Source: Rhizobiales bacterium IMCC20636 (lineage in GTDB: Bacteria > Pseudomonadota > Alphaproteobacteria > Rhizobiales > GCA-2746425). Taken from it: a DNA stretch of 64,000 nucleotides. Location of the stretch: contig CP018226.1 in the NCBI GenBank assembly GCA_016865015.1, forward strand, positions 1,457,001-1,521,000. Direction: 5' to 3'. Every line of letters begins with the position of its first letter. Position 1 is the stretch's first letter. The position numbers and the translations under genes were made by a program. Positions 34,572-44,334 of this stretch are shown here, piece after piece. A model generated the notes under the pieces. The model was given only the letters and a program-made list of their open reading frames with translations. It had not been told where the DNA came from and made no database searches.

Positions 34572-34703
34572 ATGCTTATGACACACCTAGATTACTTTAT
34601 CTTTGATGTCGAGGGTTTTGTTTCGACAAAGGGACGGCGGAGTGGCGCTGCTGTTGCAACCCGGAGCAGGGAAGCGATTTTCGGGCGCTTAAGCCTCTCC
34701 TAG
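34572..34703 (+). CDS. 43-residue ORF divergent from the S24 repressor
   Basis: An open frame starting MLMTHLDYFIFDVEGFVSTK and ending at TAG (34701-34703), with a basic middle (KGRRSG). It begins right after the operator pair, where phage systems place a Cro-like or early gene. No HTH is visible. A recognisable Shine-Dalgarno is missing, so coding is only probable. A hairpin follows. Confidence 0.35.
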   Translation: MLMTHLDYFIFDVEGFVSTKGRRSGAAVATRSREAIFGRLSLS

Positions 34704-34736
34704 TCTGGCCCGTTCCTCCCGGGTCAGACCAAGCGG

Positions 34737-34770
34737 CCGGTGCGGGGGATGGTTTTCCCGCATCGGTATT
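34737..34770 (+). terminator. Hairpin after the 43-residue ORF
   Basis: CCGGTGCGGG (34737-34746) pairs with CCCGCATCGG (34757-34766) with a single G-T wobble and a 10-nt loop, followed by TATTTTC. A likely weak terminator. Confidence 0.5.
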
Positions 34771-34892
34771 TTCAACAACACAGGCGGCAAGAGCCGCTGA
34801 ATGGAGCAGGGCAGGGTATGGTTTTTTCAGCTGTGCAACATCGCGCTTCGCGTGCTTTTTCTGACGATTTTTTATCCTATTGGGGAGTTGGT

Positions 34893-34994
34893 ATGGACAG
34901 CGCCGAAATTGGAGAAATCCTGAGTTGCCTTGAGACGCTGGTTTACAATCTCTTGGCGCGGCGGCGCTTTGCTGGCGAAGGCGTATTGCGATGA
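34893..34994 (+). CDS. 33-residue ORF coupled to the DnaA-like gene
   Basis: A short frame beginning MDSAEIGEILSCLETLVYNL and ending in a basic ARRRFAGEGVLR tail. GGGGAG lies 5 bp before the ATG, and its stop overlaps the next start (ATGA). The good ribosome site and the overlap suggest a real leader or small gene that couples translation. A half-operator CCTAT lies just ahead (about 34876). Confidence 0.45.
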   Translation: MDSAEIGEILSCLETLVYNLLARRRFAGEGVLR

Positions 34995-35515
34995 GCGTTG
35001 GTTCAACCGCGGATTATGCGCATCAATTGCATTTGGCCCACAAGCAGCGGCTGCTTCGGATGGGTGGGATGCCCTATGCCCGCAAGACCTGCCAGTCTCG
35101 ATGTGCACCGGTTGTTCAACGTACAGCCGCGCCAAAAACCGGACAAATCCGGGCAAAACGCGTTTACCATCGCGAGCCCGGACCCAAGATGAAAGCCTTG
35201 TTGGTTCCGGTCAGTATTCCCAGCCATCCCATTGTCGCCCCAAAGCGGTTTTCGGGGGATCCGGACACGGCATCAAGCTTGCAGGCGATCATGATGGACA
35301 TCTGTCTGCGGTACGGCCTTGATGCGAATGAGATTTGCCAGGTTAAGGGGCGCCGTTACGTGAAGCTGGCAAAGCATGAATTCTGCTGGCGCGCCTGGCA
35401 TGAGACGCCTTGCGTTGTGACCCGGATTTCCAGGTTTCTGAAGACGGAAAATCACGCTTTGGTGTCGCGCGGTATCTGCACTCACCAGGCGCGACTGGAC
35501 AAGGGACTTTTGTAG
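34991..35515 (+). CDS. DnaA domain-IV-like DNA-binding protein
   Basis: A 174-residue protein. The C-terminal part (about residues 97-165) follows the pattern of the DnaA C-terminal domain: IMMDICLRYGLDANEICQVK, then an RRYVKLAKHEFCWRAWHE helix, and VVTRISRFLKTENHALVSRG in place of the DnaA signature IGxxFGxRDHTTVxxA. The N-terminal 90 residues are basic and lack the AAA+ domain. Stand-alone domains like this occur in alphaproteobacterial phages and integrated elements, where they may act as regulators or initiators. It is coupled to the 33-residue ORF by ATGA. Confidence 0.62.
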   Translation: MSVGSTADYAHQLHLAHKQRLLRMGGMPYARKTCQSRCAPVVQRTAAPKTGQIRAKRVYHREPGPKMKALLVPVSIPSHPIVAPKRFSGDPDTASSLQAIMMDICLRYGLDANEICQVKGRRYVKLAKHEFCWRAWHETPCVVTRISRFLKTENHALVSRGICTHQARLDKGLL

Positions 35516-35583
35516 CCCATGGCCTGTCAGTTCGAATGCATCAGCACCGCACCACTCTTTTTTCTGCCACCAAAGGTGACCTC

Positions 35584-36165
35584 ATGAAAACCAGATCGAT
35601 GAAACGCTCCGGACGCAAGCGCATTATCAACATCAAGCGCCAGCCCAATGGCCAGCGATCCAGAGCAGGACAGGCGGATCGGACGCGCAGTGTGGCGCTG
35701 GAAGCGCGAAAGCGCATGCATGGGGCAAGCAAGACGAATGCCGCGCGGCCAGAATGGGGATTTGCGCTGGGCAGGGCGATGCTCAAAGGTGACCTCAGCC
35801 AGTTGCAGTTTCAGTCGGGTCTGGTGGCCGCTGACATTATCAGTTTTTACTATCGAATGAAGGGCTACAAGCGTCCAACGCCTCAGGCATTTGATCTGTT
35901 TCGTGTTGTGGGGCTGAGCCACACTGATGCGCGTCCTGAGACTGTTGCCGCAGCGGAGGCGGCCTATATGCGCCTGCAGCGCGCCATGCGTGCTGCCGCA
36001 TCGAAGAATGGTCATCCATATGCCAGCGCCAGCAACACGATCCATATGGCCTGCATCGAGGATTCTGACATGGGCGCCTGGCCAATCCATATGCTGCGCT
36101 ATCTGAAGGATACGCTGGATGCCATTGCGGCTGAATTTCCCGAGCGGATGGTTGAACTGCGATAG
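35584..36165 (+). CDS. Hypothetical protein of the phage-like regulatory block
   Basis: A 193-residue protein of unknown function. The first 55 residues are strongly basic (KTRSMKRSGRKRIINIKRQP). The rest is helical, with LQFQSGLVAADIISFYYRMK and ETVAAAEAAYMRLQRAMRAA. AAAGGTG stands before the ATG at 35584; the longer frame from 35410 overlaps the DnaA-like gene. The basic head suggests nucleic-acid binding. It is the last of the rightward genes under the S24 repressor and convergent with lysR. Confidence 0.6.
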   Translation: MKTRSMKRSGRKRIINIKRQPNGQRSRAGQADRTRSVALEARKRMHGASKTNAARPEWGFALGRAMLKGDLSQLQFQSGLVAADIISFYYRMKGYKRPTPQAFDLFRVVGLSHTDARPETVAAAEAAYMRLQRAMRAAASKNGHPYASASNTIHMACIEDSDMGAWPIHMLRYLKDTLDAIAAEFPERMVELR

Positions 36166-36168
36166 GGG

Positions 36169-37089
36169 TCAGGCCTCTTGCCCGGAGCCCCCCAGTTCGG
36201 CCTGTTCCAAGGCCATGACAAGCTGGTCGGCAAACCGGGATGAGACGACTGGCAGGACGCGGCCTTTCATCTGTCCCAGCAGGAGCTGGCCGACCGGCAC
36301 ATCCTTGCTGGAGACAGGTCGAAATGCGATGGCGTTCTGGCGTTCGATGTCCAATCCGATCGGGATCTGAAAGCCAATGGAATCTTCGTGCATGATATAG
36401 TGACGGATCAGTTCAAAGGATTCTGTTTCAACTCTTGGAGACAGGGTCTGCCCGATTTTCTTGGCTCCCAGTTCCAGAAGGTGTCGAACCCCGTAGGCAG
36501 ATGAGGGCATCACCAGAGGTTTGCTCAGGCATTCCCGCAAGCGCAGATCGGTGTGTTGTGACAGGGGGTCATCTGCTCGGAAAAGTGCACAGACTGGTTG
36601 TGGAATGGCCTGAATGACTTCGAATTCGACAAGGTGAACCGGTTCGAAGACGAGCGCCAGATCGCTGTTGAAGGTCGCCAGATCGTGTTCCGCCTGGGTT
36701 CTGTCACGGACATTTATCGAAAAGGTGACGCCTGGGTGCTGGGCGCGGTAGAGCGCTATCTGTTTTGGCAGGAAATAGGGCAGGAGTGCCTGTGAGCAGG
36801 CGATCGACACATGGCCGCGTCGTTCTCCGGTCAAATCCGCCACGTGGGACCGGACTCGTGCCAGATCGATTGTTTGCGACCGAATGTGCTGGATCAGCAA
36901 TTCCCCGGCGGGGTTGAGACGCATCCCGCGTGGCAGACGCTCGAAAATCTCCCAACCAAATTCGTGTTCAAAGCTCAGGATTCGACGGTTCAGCGCCGAG
37001 GCGGTGATGTTCATATCCTCCGCCGCTTTCCGGATGGATCCGGCGCGCATCACCGCCTCGATCAACTCAAATGTTCTTAAATGTTTCAT
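36169..37089 (-). CDS. LysR-family transcriptional regulator
   Basis: A 306-residue LysR protein. The DNA-binding part is MKHLRTFELIEAVMRAGSIR followed by KAAEDMNITASALNRRILSF. The effector domain follows (RRGHVSIACSQALLPYFLPK). It is divergent from the peptide-type ABC transporter and allophanate hydrolase operon with 179 bp between starts, so that operon is the likely target. Confidence 0.9.
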   Translation of the reverse strand: MKHLRTFELIEAVMRAGSIRKAAEDMNITASALNRRILSFEHEFGWEIFERLPRGMRLNPAGELLIQHIRSQTIDLARVRSHVADLTGERRGHVSIACSQALLPYFLPKQIALYRAQHPGVTFSINVRDRTQAEHDLATFNSDLALVFEPVHLVEFEVIQAIPQPVCALFRADDPLSQHTDLRLRECLSKPLVMPSSAYGVRHLLELGAKKIGQTLSPRVETESFELIRHYIMHEDSIGFQIPIGLDIERQNAIAFRPVSSKDVPVGQLLLGQMKGRVLPVVSSRFADQLVMALEQAELGGSGQEA

Positions 37090-37268
37090 ATATAATAACT
37101 TTTCATGACTGATGTCTTTTTTGCAGCGGTCTTATGAGTTTATAGCATTAGAAGTTGACAGTAAATCATATCACTGTTGTTGCAACGCGTCGGTTGGCTA
37201 TGCCGCGCACGTCAGACACCGGAAACAGAGACGACTTCAACGACAAAGTCAGAGATTGGGAAACAGCA

Positions 37269-38882
37269 ATGAACACTATGACATCACGACGCAGTTTTTT
37301 GAAAATGAGCGGTGGACTCGCTGGCGCATCCGTTCTTCCTTTCCTCAAAACCATGCCGGCGGCGGCTCAGGGATCGGACACGCTGGTGGTTGTCACCGGC
37401 CAGACCATCAACAGTCTGGATCTTCACCGGACCGGTACCAACAGGGCGTCCTATCAGGTCGCTGTGAATTGCTATGATCGCCTGGTGTCCTTTGGCACCA
37501 AGAAAGCGCCAGGTGGTGGCTTGTCCTATGATTACGAGGTGATCGAGCCGGAACTGGCCGAGAGCTGGACGGTTTCCGAAGATGGTCTGACCCTGACGTT
37601 CAAACTCAAATCGAATGCGACATTCTGGGATGGCTCCAAGGTCACGGCTGCGGATGTCAAATGGTCATTTGACCGTGCAGTTTCCGTTGGCGGATTTCCG
37701 ACCGTTCAGATGAAAGCTGGCGGCCTGATGCGTCCAGACCAGTTTGAAGCTGTGGACGACGCCACGTTTGTCATCACGCTTGATCAACCGTCAAAGCTGG
37801 CTATTCCAGATCTGGCCGTGCCGGTGCCTTTTGTTATCAATTCGACAGTGGCCAAAGCGAATGCCACTTCAGATGATCCGTGGGCGATGGAGTATCTGCA
37901 CAAAACGCCTGCCGGGTCTGGGGCTTTCAAGGTTGCCCGCTGGTCTCCTGGCGAACAGCTTGTCTATGACCGTAATGATGACTGGGTCGGCGGGACTCTG
38001 CCAGCCGTGAAGCGTGTGGTGGTACGTGAAGTGCCAAGCCCGTCCACCCGTCGTGCCCTGATTGAGAGGGGCGATGTACAGATGTCGTTTGACATCCCGG
38101 ACAAGGATGCAGCTGAGTTGGCAGACATTGTTGATGTCTACTCGACACCGATTGAAAACTGTATTCACTGCCTGTGTCCAAACATGAATTTCGAACCGTT
38201 TCAGGATGCAGATGTGCGCAAGGCCGTCGCATATGCCGTGCCATATGAAGCGATTTTTCAGACCGCTGCCTATGGTCGTGGGGCTCCGCTTTGGGGCGGA
38301 GATGCCGAGATCACCGACACTGCCTGGCCGCGCAAGACCCAATATTATACCGACCTCGACAAAGCGCGTGAGCACATGGCAAAATCCGGTTATCCGGATG
38401 GGTTTGAAGTGCCGCTGTCGATCAGCCTTGATCTGGCGTCATGGATGGAACCGACAGCGCTGCTGATTCAGGAGAATTTGGCGAAGATCGGTATCAAGGC
38501 GGAAATCGAAAAAATTCCGGGAGCGAATTGGCGGACAGCTGCGCTTGTCGAAAAGCGCCTGGCGCTGCATCTGGAGAATTTCGGCGGGTGGTTGAATACG
38601 CCGGATTACTATTTCTTCTGGGCGTATCAGCATGGGCATTTGTTCAATTCTTCCAATTATATGAATCAGGAAGTGGAGGATCTGGTCAATGCCACTTTGC
38701 ATATGGCTGTGGATGATCCGCAATATGCGCCAAACATCAAACGCATGTTTGAAATCGTACTGGAAGATCTGCCGCGGATACCGCTCTATCAGCCTGCTCT
38801 GAACGTGGCTGCGAACGGTTCAGAAGGATATGAATTCTGGTTCCATCGTCAGCTTGATGCCCGTCCGCTGGTTCGCAGCTGA
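37269..38882 (+). CDS. ABC transporter peptide-type substrate-binding protein (Tat-exported)
   Basis: A 537-residue family-5 binding protein. The twin-arginine signal SRRSFLKMSGGLAGASVLPF points to Tat export, with cleavage near PAAAQGS. The mature protein has typical blocks: GQTINSLDLHRTGTNRASYQ, ELAESWTVSEDGLTLTFKLK and VRKAVAYAVPYEAIF. The start at 37269 places the RR motif seven residues in; the longer frame from 37155 has no support. It starts the rightward operon of transporter plus amidohydrolase. Confidence 0.87.
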   Translation: MNTMTSRRSFLKMSGGLAGASVLPFLKTMPAAAQGSDTLVVVTGQTINSLDLHRTGTNRASYQVAVNCYDRLVSFGTKKAPGGGLSYDYEVIEPELAESWTVSEDGLTLTFKLKSNATFWDGSKVTAADVKWSFDRAVSVGGFPTVQMKAGGLMRPDQFEAVDDATFVITLDQPSKLAIPDLAVPVPFVINSTVAKANATSDDPWAMEYLHKTPAGSGAFKVARWSPGEQLVYDRNDDWVGGTLPAVKRVVVREVPSPSTRRALIERGDVQMSFDIPDKDAAELADIVDVYSTPIENCIHCLCPNMNFEPFQDADVRKAVAYAVPYEAIFQTAAYGRGAPLWGGDAEITDTAWPRKTQYYTDLDKAREHMAKSGYPDGFEVPLSISLDLASWMEPTALLIQENLAKIGIKAEIEKIPGANWRTAALVEKRLALHLENFGGWLNTPDYYFFWAYQHGHLFNSSNYMNQEVEDLVNATLHMAVDDPQYAPNIKRMFEIVLEDLPRIPLYQPALNVAANGSEGYEFWFHRQLDARPLVRS

Positions 38883-38884
38883 GA

Positions 38885-39925
38885 ATGGCAATAGCCAACA
38901 CATATCCACGACTGCGCGCTGCGGTATCACGCATTGCGCAGTCGATCCCGGTCGTCGCAGGCGTTGTGGTCATCAGTTTTCTGTTGACCCGCGCCTTGCC
39001 CGGAGACCCGGCTGCCTATTTTGCCGGGGCTGCAGCGGATGAAGCCTCAATCCAGGAAGTTCGGGTGGCTCTTGGTTTGGACAAACCGCTGATCCAGCAA
39101 TTCTTCATCTATGTGGGAGATTTGCTTCAGGGTGATCTGGGCCAGTCCCTATCGAGCGGTCAGGCTGTCGCCGCTGATCTGGCAAAACGTTTGCCAGCTT
39201 CTCTGGAGTTGACTTTGACAGCGCTGATCGTCTCCTGCGGCCTCGCCATCCCGCTTGGCATTCTGGCCGCAACACAACCTGGCTCTTGGATCGATCATCT
39301 GTGTCGTGTCGTTGTAACCGCTGGCGTTTCGCTGCCGACATTTTTTACCGGAATTCTGCTGATCTACGTGTTTTACTACTTGCTGGGTATTGCGCCTTCA
39401 CCGCTGGGGCGATTGGATTTCATCTATATCGAACCAGACCGTATTACCGGCTTTTATCTGATAGATGCGGCTGTTGCAGGGGACTGGGAAACCTGGTTTG
39501 GCGCATTGAAACAATTGGTGCTGCCGGCGGTGACGCTTGCGCTGTTTACGCTCGCCCCTATTGCACGAATGACGCGCGCGGCCATGCTCACGGCGCTGTC
39601 TGCTGATTTCATTCGTACCGCCAAGGCGGCGGGCCTGACCAATCGCAAGGTGTTGTACGGCTATGCCTTCCGCAATGCGTTGCTTCCGGTTGTGACCACG
39701 CTTGGCATGGTGTTTTCCTTTGCGCTCGGGGCAAATGTACTGGTGGAGAAAGTCTTCGCCTGGCCTGGCATTGGTTCCTATGCGGTGGAGGCCCTTGTGG
39801 TGTCGGATTATGCGGCTGTACAGGGCTTTGTACTGGCGATGGCGCTGCTGTTTGTGCTGCTTAATCTCATCATAGATCTTGCCTATACGGCGATTGATCC
39901 GCGTATCGGGTTTTCCTCCAAATGA
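38885..39925 (+). CDS. ABC transporter permease, DppB type
   Basis: A 346-residue inner-membrane permease with the DppB/OppB opening (VVISFLLTRALPGDPAAYFA), the GDLGQSLSSGQAV periplasmic segment, and a C-terminal AVQGFVLAMALLFVLLNL span. It is longer than the first copy in this window because of an insertion around YIEPDRITGFYLIDA (near residue 180), a feature known in some members. It starts 2 bp after the binding-protein gene. Confidence 0.9.
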   Translation: MAIANTYPRLRAAVSRIAQSIPVVAGVVVISFLLTRALPGDPAAYFAGAAADEASIQEVRVALGLDKPLIQQFFIYVGDLLQGDLGQSLSSGQAVAADLAKRLPASLELTLTALIVSCGLAIPLGILAATQPGSWIDHLCRVVVTAGVSLPTFFTGILLIYVFYYLLGIAPSPLGRLDFIYIEPDRITGFYLIDAAVAGDWETWFGALKQLVLPAVTLALFTLAPIARMTRAAMLTALSADFIRTAKAAGLTNRKVLYGYAFRNALLPVVTTLGMVFSFALGANVLVEKVFAWPGIGSYAVEALVVSDYAAVQGFVLAMALLFVLLNLIIDLAYTAIDPRIGFSSK

Positions 39926-40800
39926 GTGGTGTTTTGTTGAAATCGATTGCAAGACGCTCTGGTGGACTGGATCATCTAATCTATGTGCTGCGGGCCAACC
40001 CGGTGACGATGTTTGCCTTTGCGATGTTTGCACTGATCATCCTTGCTGCAGTTTTCGGGCCAAGTCTGGTTCCCTATGATCCGCTGGCGACCAATGCTGC
40101 AAACGCACTGCAATCGCCATCGCTGGCGCATTGGTTTGGCACGGACAGTGTTGGCCGGGATGTTTTCAGCCGAGTGATCGTTGCAACCCGGCTTGATCTT
40201 TCGATTTCGGTGGCAGCTGTAGCGCTCTCTTTCGTGATTGGCTCAGTGCTTGGCAGCGTTGCCGGTTATTGGGGTGGTTGGCTTGATGCGGTGTTGAATC
40301 GGGTTCTCGATACCATCATGGCATTTCCACTGTTCGTGCTGGCGATGGGAATCGTCGCAGCACTTGGCAATACGATCGAGAACATCATTTATGCCACGGC
40401 GATCATCAATGTACCGTTTTACGCCCGATTGGTGCGCGCCGAGGTCAATATTCGCCGCAATGCCGGGTTCGCGCAGGCTGCCAAATTGTCGGGCAATTCC
40501 GATGTTCGTGTGCTTGCCATGCATATCTTTCCAAATGCTCTGCCGCCCATGATGGTGCAGGTGTCATTGAATCTTGGCTGGGCCATTTTGAACGCGGCAG
40601 GGCTCTCCTTCATTGGTCTTGGTGTGCGTCCGCCGACTGCGGAATGGGGCATCATGGTTGCCGAAGGCGCAAATTTCATTGTGTCTGGCGAGTGGTGGCT
40701 GGCGGTTTTCCCGGGCCTGACGCTGATGATAGCGGTGTTCACCTTCAATCTTCTGGGCGATGGTTTGCGGGACATTTTTGATCCGCGCCAGAGGACTTGA
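39922..40800 (+). CDS. ABC transporter permease, DppC type
   Basis: A 292-residue permease with the DppC features HWFGTDSVGRDVFSRVIVAT and the late EWGIMVAEGANFIVSGEWWL. The coupling loop is QAAKLSGNSDVRVLAMHIFP. It overlaps dppB by 4 bp and is followed directly by the ATPase gene. Confidence 0.9.
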   Translation: MSGVLLKSIARRSGGLDHLIYVLRANPVTMFAFAMFALIILAAVFGPSLVPYDPLATNAANALQSPSLAHWFGTDSVGRDVFSRVIVATRLDLSISVAAVALSFVIGSVLGSVAGYWGGWLDAVLNRVLDTIMAFPLFVLAMGIVAALGNTIENIIYATAIINVPFYARLVRAEVNIRRNAGFAQAAKLSGNSDVRVLAMHIFPNALPPMMVQVSLNLGWAILNAAGLSFIGLGVRPPTAEWGIMVAEGANFIVSGEWWLAVFPGLTLMIAVFTFNLLGDGLRDIFDPRQRT

Positions 40801-40802
40801 TC

Positions 40803-42434
40803 ATGCTGAATGTCAAAGATCTTGCCGTTTCGTTTCAAACCCGCCGCGGGGCAGTCGATGCGGTGCGTGGCATCAGCTTTGAGCTGGAAAAGGGTGAAAT
40901 CCTCGGCATCGTCGGCGAAAGTGGATCGGGTAAATCGGTTACATCCTTTGCGTTGATGCGTATTCTGGATGTCGGTGGCATGATCAAGGCGGGAGAAGCT
41001 GTCTATTCCGGCATCGATTTGCGCCGCGCCACGGAAAAGACCATGCGCGACATTCGCGGGCGTGAAATTTCGATGATCTTCCAGAATCCGCGCGCGGCCC
41101 TGAACCCAATTCGCAAGGTTGGTCATCAGATTGAAGATGTGTTGCGGCGTCATGCCAAGGCAACGCGGCAAAATGCGCGAGACAAGGCCATTGAAGCCCT
41201 TGAAGCAGTCAAGATACGAGATGCCGCTGCGCGCTATGATGCCTATCCATTCGAGCTGTCCGGCGGGATGTGCCAGCGTATCGTGATTGCCATTGCTCTG
41301 GCGTGTGACCCGCGTCTGCTGATCGCCGACGAGCCGACGACCGGACTTGATATCACCACGCAGAAAGCCGTGATGGATCTGGTGATAGAACTTATCAGAG
41401 CGCGTCAGATGAGTTCCATCCTGATTACTCATGATTTGGGCCTGGCATCGCAATATTGCGACCGGATCATGGTCATGAAAGATGGCGGGATTGTCGAGCA
41501 GGGCGACCCTCTTGGCCTGTTCAGCAATCCACAACACAGCTACACCAGAAAACTGGTGGATGCGACGCCACGCGCTGGCGAATCCATCCGCAGCCTGCTG
41601 CCGCCTGAAGATCGCAAGCCGGAACTGCCACATGAGATCGGCGATGATGCCTTGTTGGATGTGCGGGGTCTTACGAAAACCTATCAGGGCAAATCCGGTC
41701 CTGTTCATGCTGTGAAAGGCATCTCATTCACAGTGAAAAGAGGCCAGAGCGTCGGGCTGGTTGGGGAAAGCGGTTGTGGCAAGTCAACGACGGCTGAAAT
41801 GCTGGTGCGTTTGATGGATGCCTCATCCGGACAAATTCTGTTTGATGGCGAAGACATTGCCGCAATGCCTGCCAGAGCCTTTGCAAAAAACAGCAGGCGC
41901 GGAGACATTCAGATGGTGTTTCAGGATGCCACTGACAGCCTGAATCCGCGTCATACGGCGCGGCAAACCATTGCAGAACCGTTGCAACGCCTCGGCCATT
42001 TGCGTGGCCAACAATTGGCAGTGCGGATTGAAGAACTGGCCGGGCTCGTGGGCCTGCCATACTCGTTGCTGGAGCGGTTTCCGCACCAATTGTCGGGTGG
42101 CCAGAAAGCGCGTGTGGGGATTGCCAGAGCGATTGCGCTTGAACCGAAATTTTTGATTCTGGATGAGCCGACTGCGGCGCTTGATGTGTCCATTCAGGCT
42201 GTTGTGCTGAACCTGTTGATGGATCTGCGTGCGAAACTGGGCATGAGCTACCTGTTTGTGAGCCATGATCTGCATGTGGTGCGTCTGCTGTGCGACCACG
42301 TTGTGGTTATGAAGGCTGGAGAAATCGTCGAGCAGGGGCCAGCTTTGCAAGTCATGTCAGATCCACAAGACCCCTACACAAAAGAGCTGCTCTCAGCAGC
42401 GCCAAAACCACCTGCGCGACGCATCGTCGCCTGA
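40803..42434 (+). CDS. Fused dipeptide-type ABC transporter ATPase
   Basis: A 543-residue protein with two ATPase domains: Walker [19 protein letters not shown] and [18 protein letters not shown]; signatures [12 protein letters not shown] and [12 protein letters not shown]; Walker [13 protein letters not shown] and [12 protein letters not shown]. The second signature has QKARVG in place of the more common QRQRIA, a mild variation. The ATG at 40803 lies 7 bp after GAGGA; a TTG two codons before is less likely. Confidence 0.9.
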   Translation: MLNVKDLAVSFQTRRGAVDAVRGISFELEKGEILGIVGESGSGKSVTSFALMRILDVGGMIKAGEAVYSGIDLRRATEKTMRDIRGREISMIFQNPRAALNPIRKVGHQIEDVLRRHAKATRQNARDKAIEALEAVKIRDAAARYDAYPFELSGGMCQRIVIAIALACDPRLLIADEPTTGLDITTQKAVMDLVIELIRARQMSSILITHDLGLASQYCDRIMVMKDGGIVEQGDPLGLFSNPQHSYTRKLVDATPRAGESIRSLLPPEDRKPELPHEIGDDALLDVRGLTKTYQGKSGPVHAVKGISFTVKRGQSVGLVGESGCGKSTTAEMLVRLMDASSGQILFDGEDIAAMPARAFAKNSRRGDIQMVFQDATDSLNPRHTARQTIAEPLQRLGHLRGQQLAVRIEELAGLVGLPYSLLERFPHQLSGGQKARVGIARAIALEPKFLILDEPTAALDVSIQAVVLNLLMDLRAKLGMSYLFVSHDLHVVRLLCDHVVVMKAGEIVEQGPALQVMSDPQDPYTKELLSAAPKPPARRIVA

Positions 42435-42451
42435 GTATCCGGAGACAAACG

Positions 42452-44251
42452 ATGCTTAGCAATCTGCTATTTACCATTCCCGAATTGCGTGCTGCCTATC
42501 AAAAAGGTGTCGCGCCGGTCGATGTCATTGACGAGATATTTACGCGCCTGGACGCCGTGGATGATCCCGCGATCTTCATCCATTTGTGTGACCGGGAGTT
42601 GTTGCGACAGGAAGCCATGGCGCTGGGCGCATTTGATCCGGGCAAGGCGCTTTGGGGCATTCCATTCGCGGCGAAAGACAACATTGATGTGGCTGCCATC
42701 CCGACCACTGCTGCCTGTCCAGCCTACGCCTATACGCCAGAGTCTGATGCCTTTGTCATCGCACAATTACGTGCTGCGGGGGCGCTGATGATCGGCAAGA
42801 CCAATCTGGATCAATTTGCCACTGGTCTTGTGGGTATTCGGTCTCCCTATGGCGCGCCGCGGAATTCGGTCGACCCGCTTGTGGTTCCCGGTGGCTCGTC
42901 CGGCGGTTCGGGCGTTATTGTGGGGCATGGCATTGTCAGTTTTTCACTTGGTACAGATACGGCAGGATCAGGCAGGGTGCCGGCAGCCCTCAACAACATT
43001 ATCGGCCTGAAGCCAAGCCTCGGAGCTCTGTCCGCAAGCGGCGTGGTACCTGCATGTCGGACGCTGGATACCATTTCGATTTTTGCACTGACGGTGGACG
43101 ATGCCTATGCCGCGTTCGATGTGGCTGCAGTGTATGATGACACTGATGCCTATGCCCAGCCAATCGCAACGAATCCTCTGCATGCCGTTCCCTCTGGACT
43201 GCGCATCGGTGTCCCGGATGCCAAAACCATTGAATTCTTTGGGGATACCATCCAGGAGCAGACGTTTCGGCGGGATGTTGATCATCTGGCCGGGTCTGGT
43301 GCGCATATTGTGGAGGTGGATTTTACACCGTTTTATGACGTCGCTCACATGCTGTATCAGGGGGCGTGGGTCGCTGAACGGTATACCGTCATCGAGGAGT
43401 TGTTGAAGGATGATCCCGATGCCGTGCACCCGGTGACCAGGCAGATCATCTGCCATGCGGAGAGCCTGAGTGCCGCTGATGCCTTTCGCGGGATGTACCG
43501 CCTGCAGGAGCTGAAGCGGGTGGCGGAATCTGCACTGTCCGGGCTTGATCTGCTGTGCGTGCCAACAATTCCGACCTTTTACGGTGTTGACGATCTCGAG
43601 GCAGATCCGATTACGCCGAATTCAAATTTTGGGACTTACACCAATTTCGTCAATTTGCTGGATATGTGCGGGATTGCTGTTCCGACTGCGCCGCGTGAGG
43701 ATGGAAGGCCGGGCAGTCTTACTTTGTTGGCACGCTCTGGACAGGACGCGTTGACGGCGAGCGTTGCCCGTTGTTTCGAGATGAAGTGCCCGCGCAATCT
43801 GGGCGCTACGTCTCACAGAGCCCCTGACGCGCTTGAGCTGGAAAACCCACCGCAAAGCGACCGGTTGGAAGTCGCCGTCTGTGGCGCGCATATGGCTGAA
43901 CTTCCGCTCAATTGGCAACTCACCAACCGCAATGGCACTTTTGTGCGAACTGCCAAGACCTCTGAAAATTACAGGTTCTATGCTCTGGCGGGTGGCCCCC
44001 CCGAGCGGCCTGGGTTGGTATGGACGGAAGGGGGGACATCTCAACCAATCGGGTTGGAAATCTGGTCCTTGCCACTTGACCAAGTTGGCAGTTTTCTGAA
44101 CGGTATTCCCGCTCCCTTGGGCCTGGGGTCTGTCGAACTGGAAGATGGCAGCATGGTGAAGGGGTTCATCTGTGAAGCCCGTGGGGCAATCGGCGCGCGC
44201 GATATTTCCGAGTTTGGAGATTGGCGCGCTTATCTGGCCAGCAAACGCTAA
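42452..44251 (+). CDS. atzF: Allophanate hydrolase (AtzF-type), stand-alone
   Basis: A 599-residue enzyme that hydrolyses allophanate to ammonia and carbon dioxide. The N-terminal amidase-signature domain has catalytic K75 (AAKDN), Ser-cis-Ser in GGSSGGSG (S149/S150) and the nucleophile in TDTAGSGRVPA (S173). The C-terminal 130 residues (from about 470) form the allophanate-hydrolase C domain that completes the decarboxylation step, with FVRTAKTSENYRFYALAGG. No urea carboxylase is nearby. GGAG precedes the ATG. The link with a peptide-type ABC transporter suggests uptake of a nitrogen compound that is broken down through allophanate. Confidence 0.83.
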   Translation: MLSNLLFTIPELRAAYQKGVAPVDVIDEIFTRLDAVDDPAIFIHLCDRELLRQEAMALGAFDPGKALWGIPFAAKDNIDVAAIPTTAACPAYAYTPESDAFVIAQLRAAGALMIGKTNLDQFATGLVGIRSPYGAPRNSVDPLVVPGGSSGGSGVIVGHGIVSFSLGTDTAGSGRVPAALNNIIGLKPSLGALSASGVVPACRTLDTISIFALTVDDAYAAFDVAAVYDDTDAYAQPIATNPLHAVPSGLRIGVPDAKTIEFFGDTIQEQTFRRDVDHLAGSGAHIVEVDFTPFYDVAHMLYQGAWVAERYTVIEELLKDDPDAVHPVTRQIICHAESLSAADAFRGMYRLQELKRVAESALSGLDLLCVPTIPTFYGVDDLEADPITPNSNFGTYTNFVNLLDMCGIAVPTAPREDGRPGSLTLLARSGQDALTASVARCFEMKCPRNLGATSHRAPDALELENPPQSDRLEVAVCGAHMAELPLNWQLTNRNGTFVRTAKTSENYRFYALAGGPPERPGLVWTEGGTSQPIGLEIWSLPLDQVGSFLNGIPAPLGLGSVELEDGSMVKGFICEARGAIGARDISEFGDWRAYLASKR

Positions 44252-44273
44252 ATCGGATCGTTTTCATACCAAG

Positions 44274-44310
44274 AAACCTTTGTCACTTCACCGAGGTGTC
44301 GAAGGTTTTT
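44274..44310 (+). terminator. Terminator after the allophanate hydrolase
   Basis: AAACCTT (44274-44280) pairs with AAGGTTT (44302-44308) and runs into T residues to 44310; the loop can form a further CAC/GTG pairing. It lies 23 bp past the stop codon. Confidence 0.65.
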
Positions 44311-44334
44311 GGTGTGGGGGGTTGTCTTTCATAA

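Noticed and set aside
32420-36165. Calling this block a prophage
   Set aside because: Only regulatory-type genes are present; no integrase, terminase, capsid, lysis gene or attachment repeats were seen.
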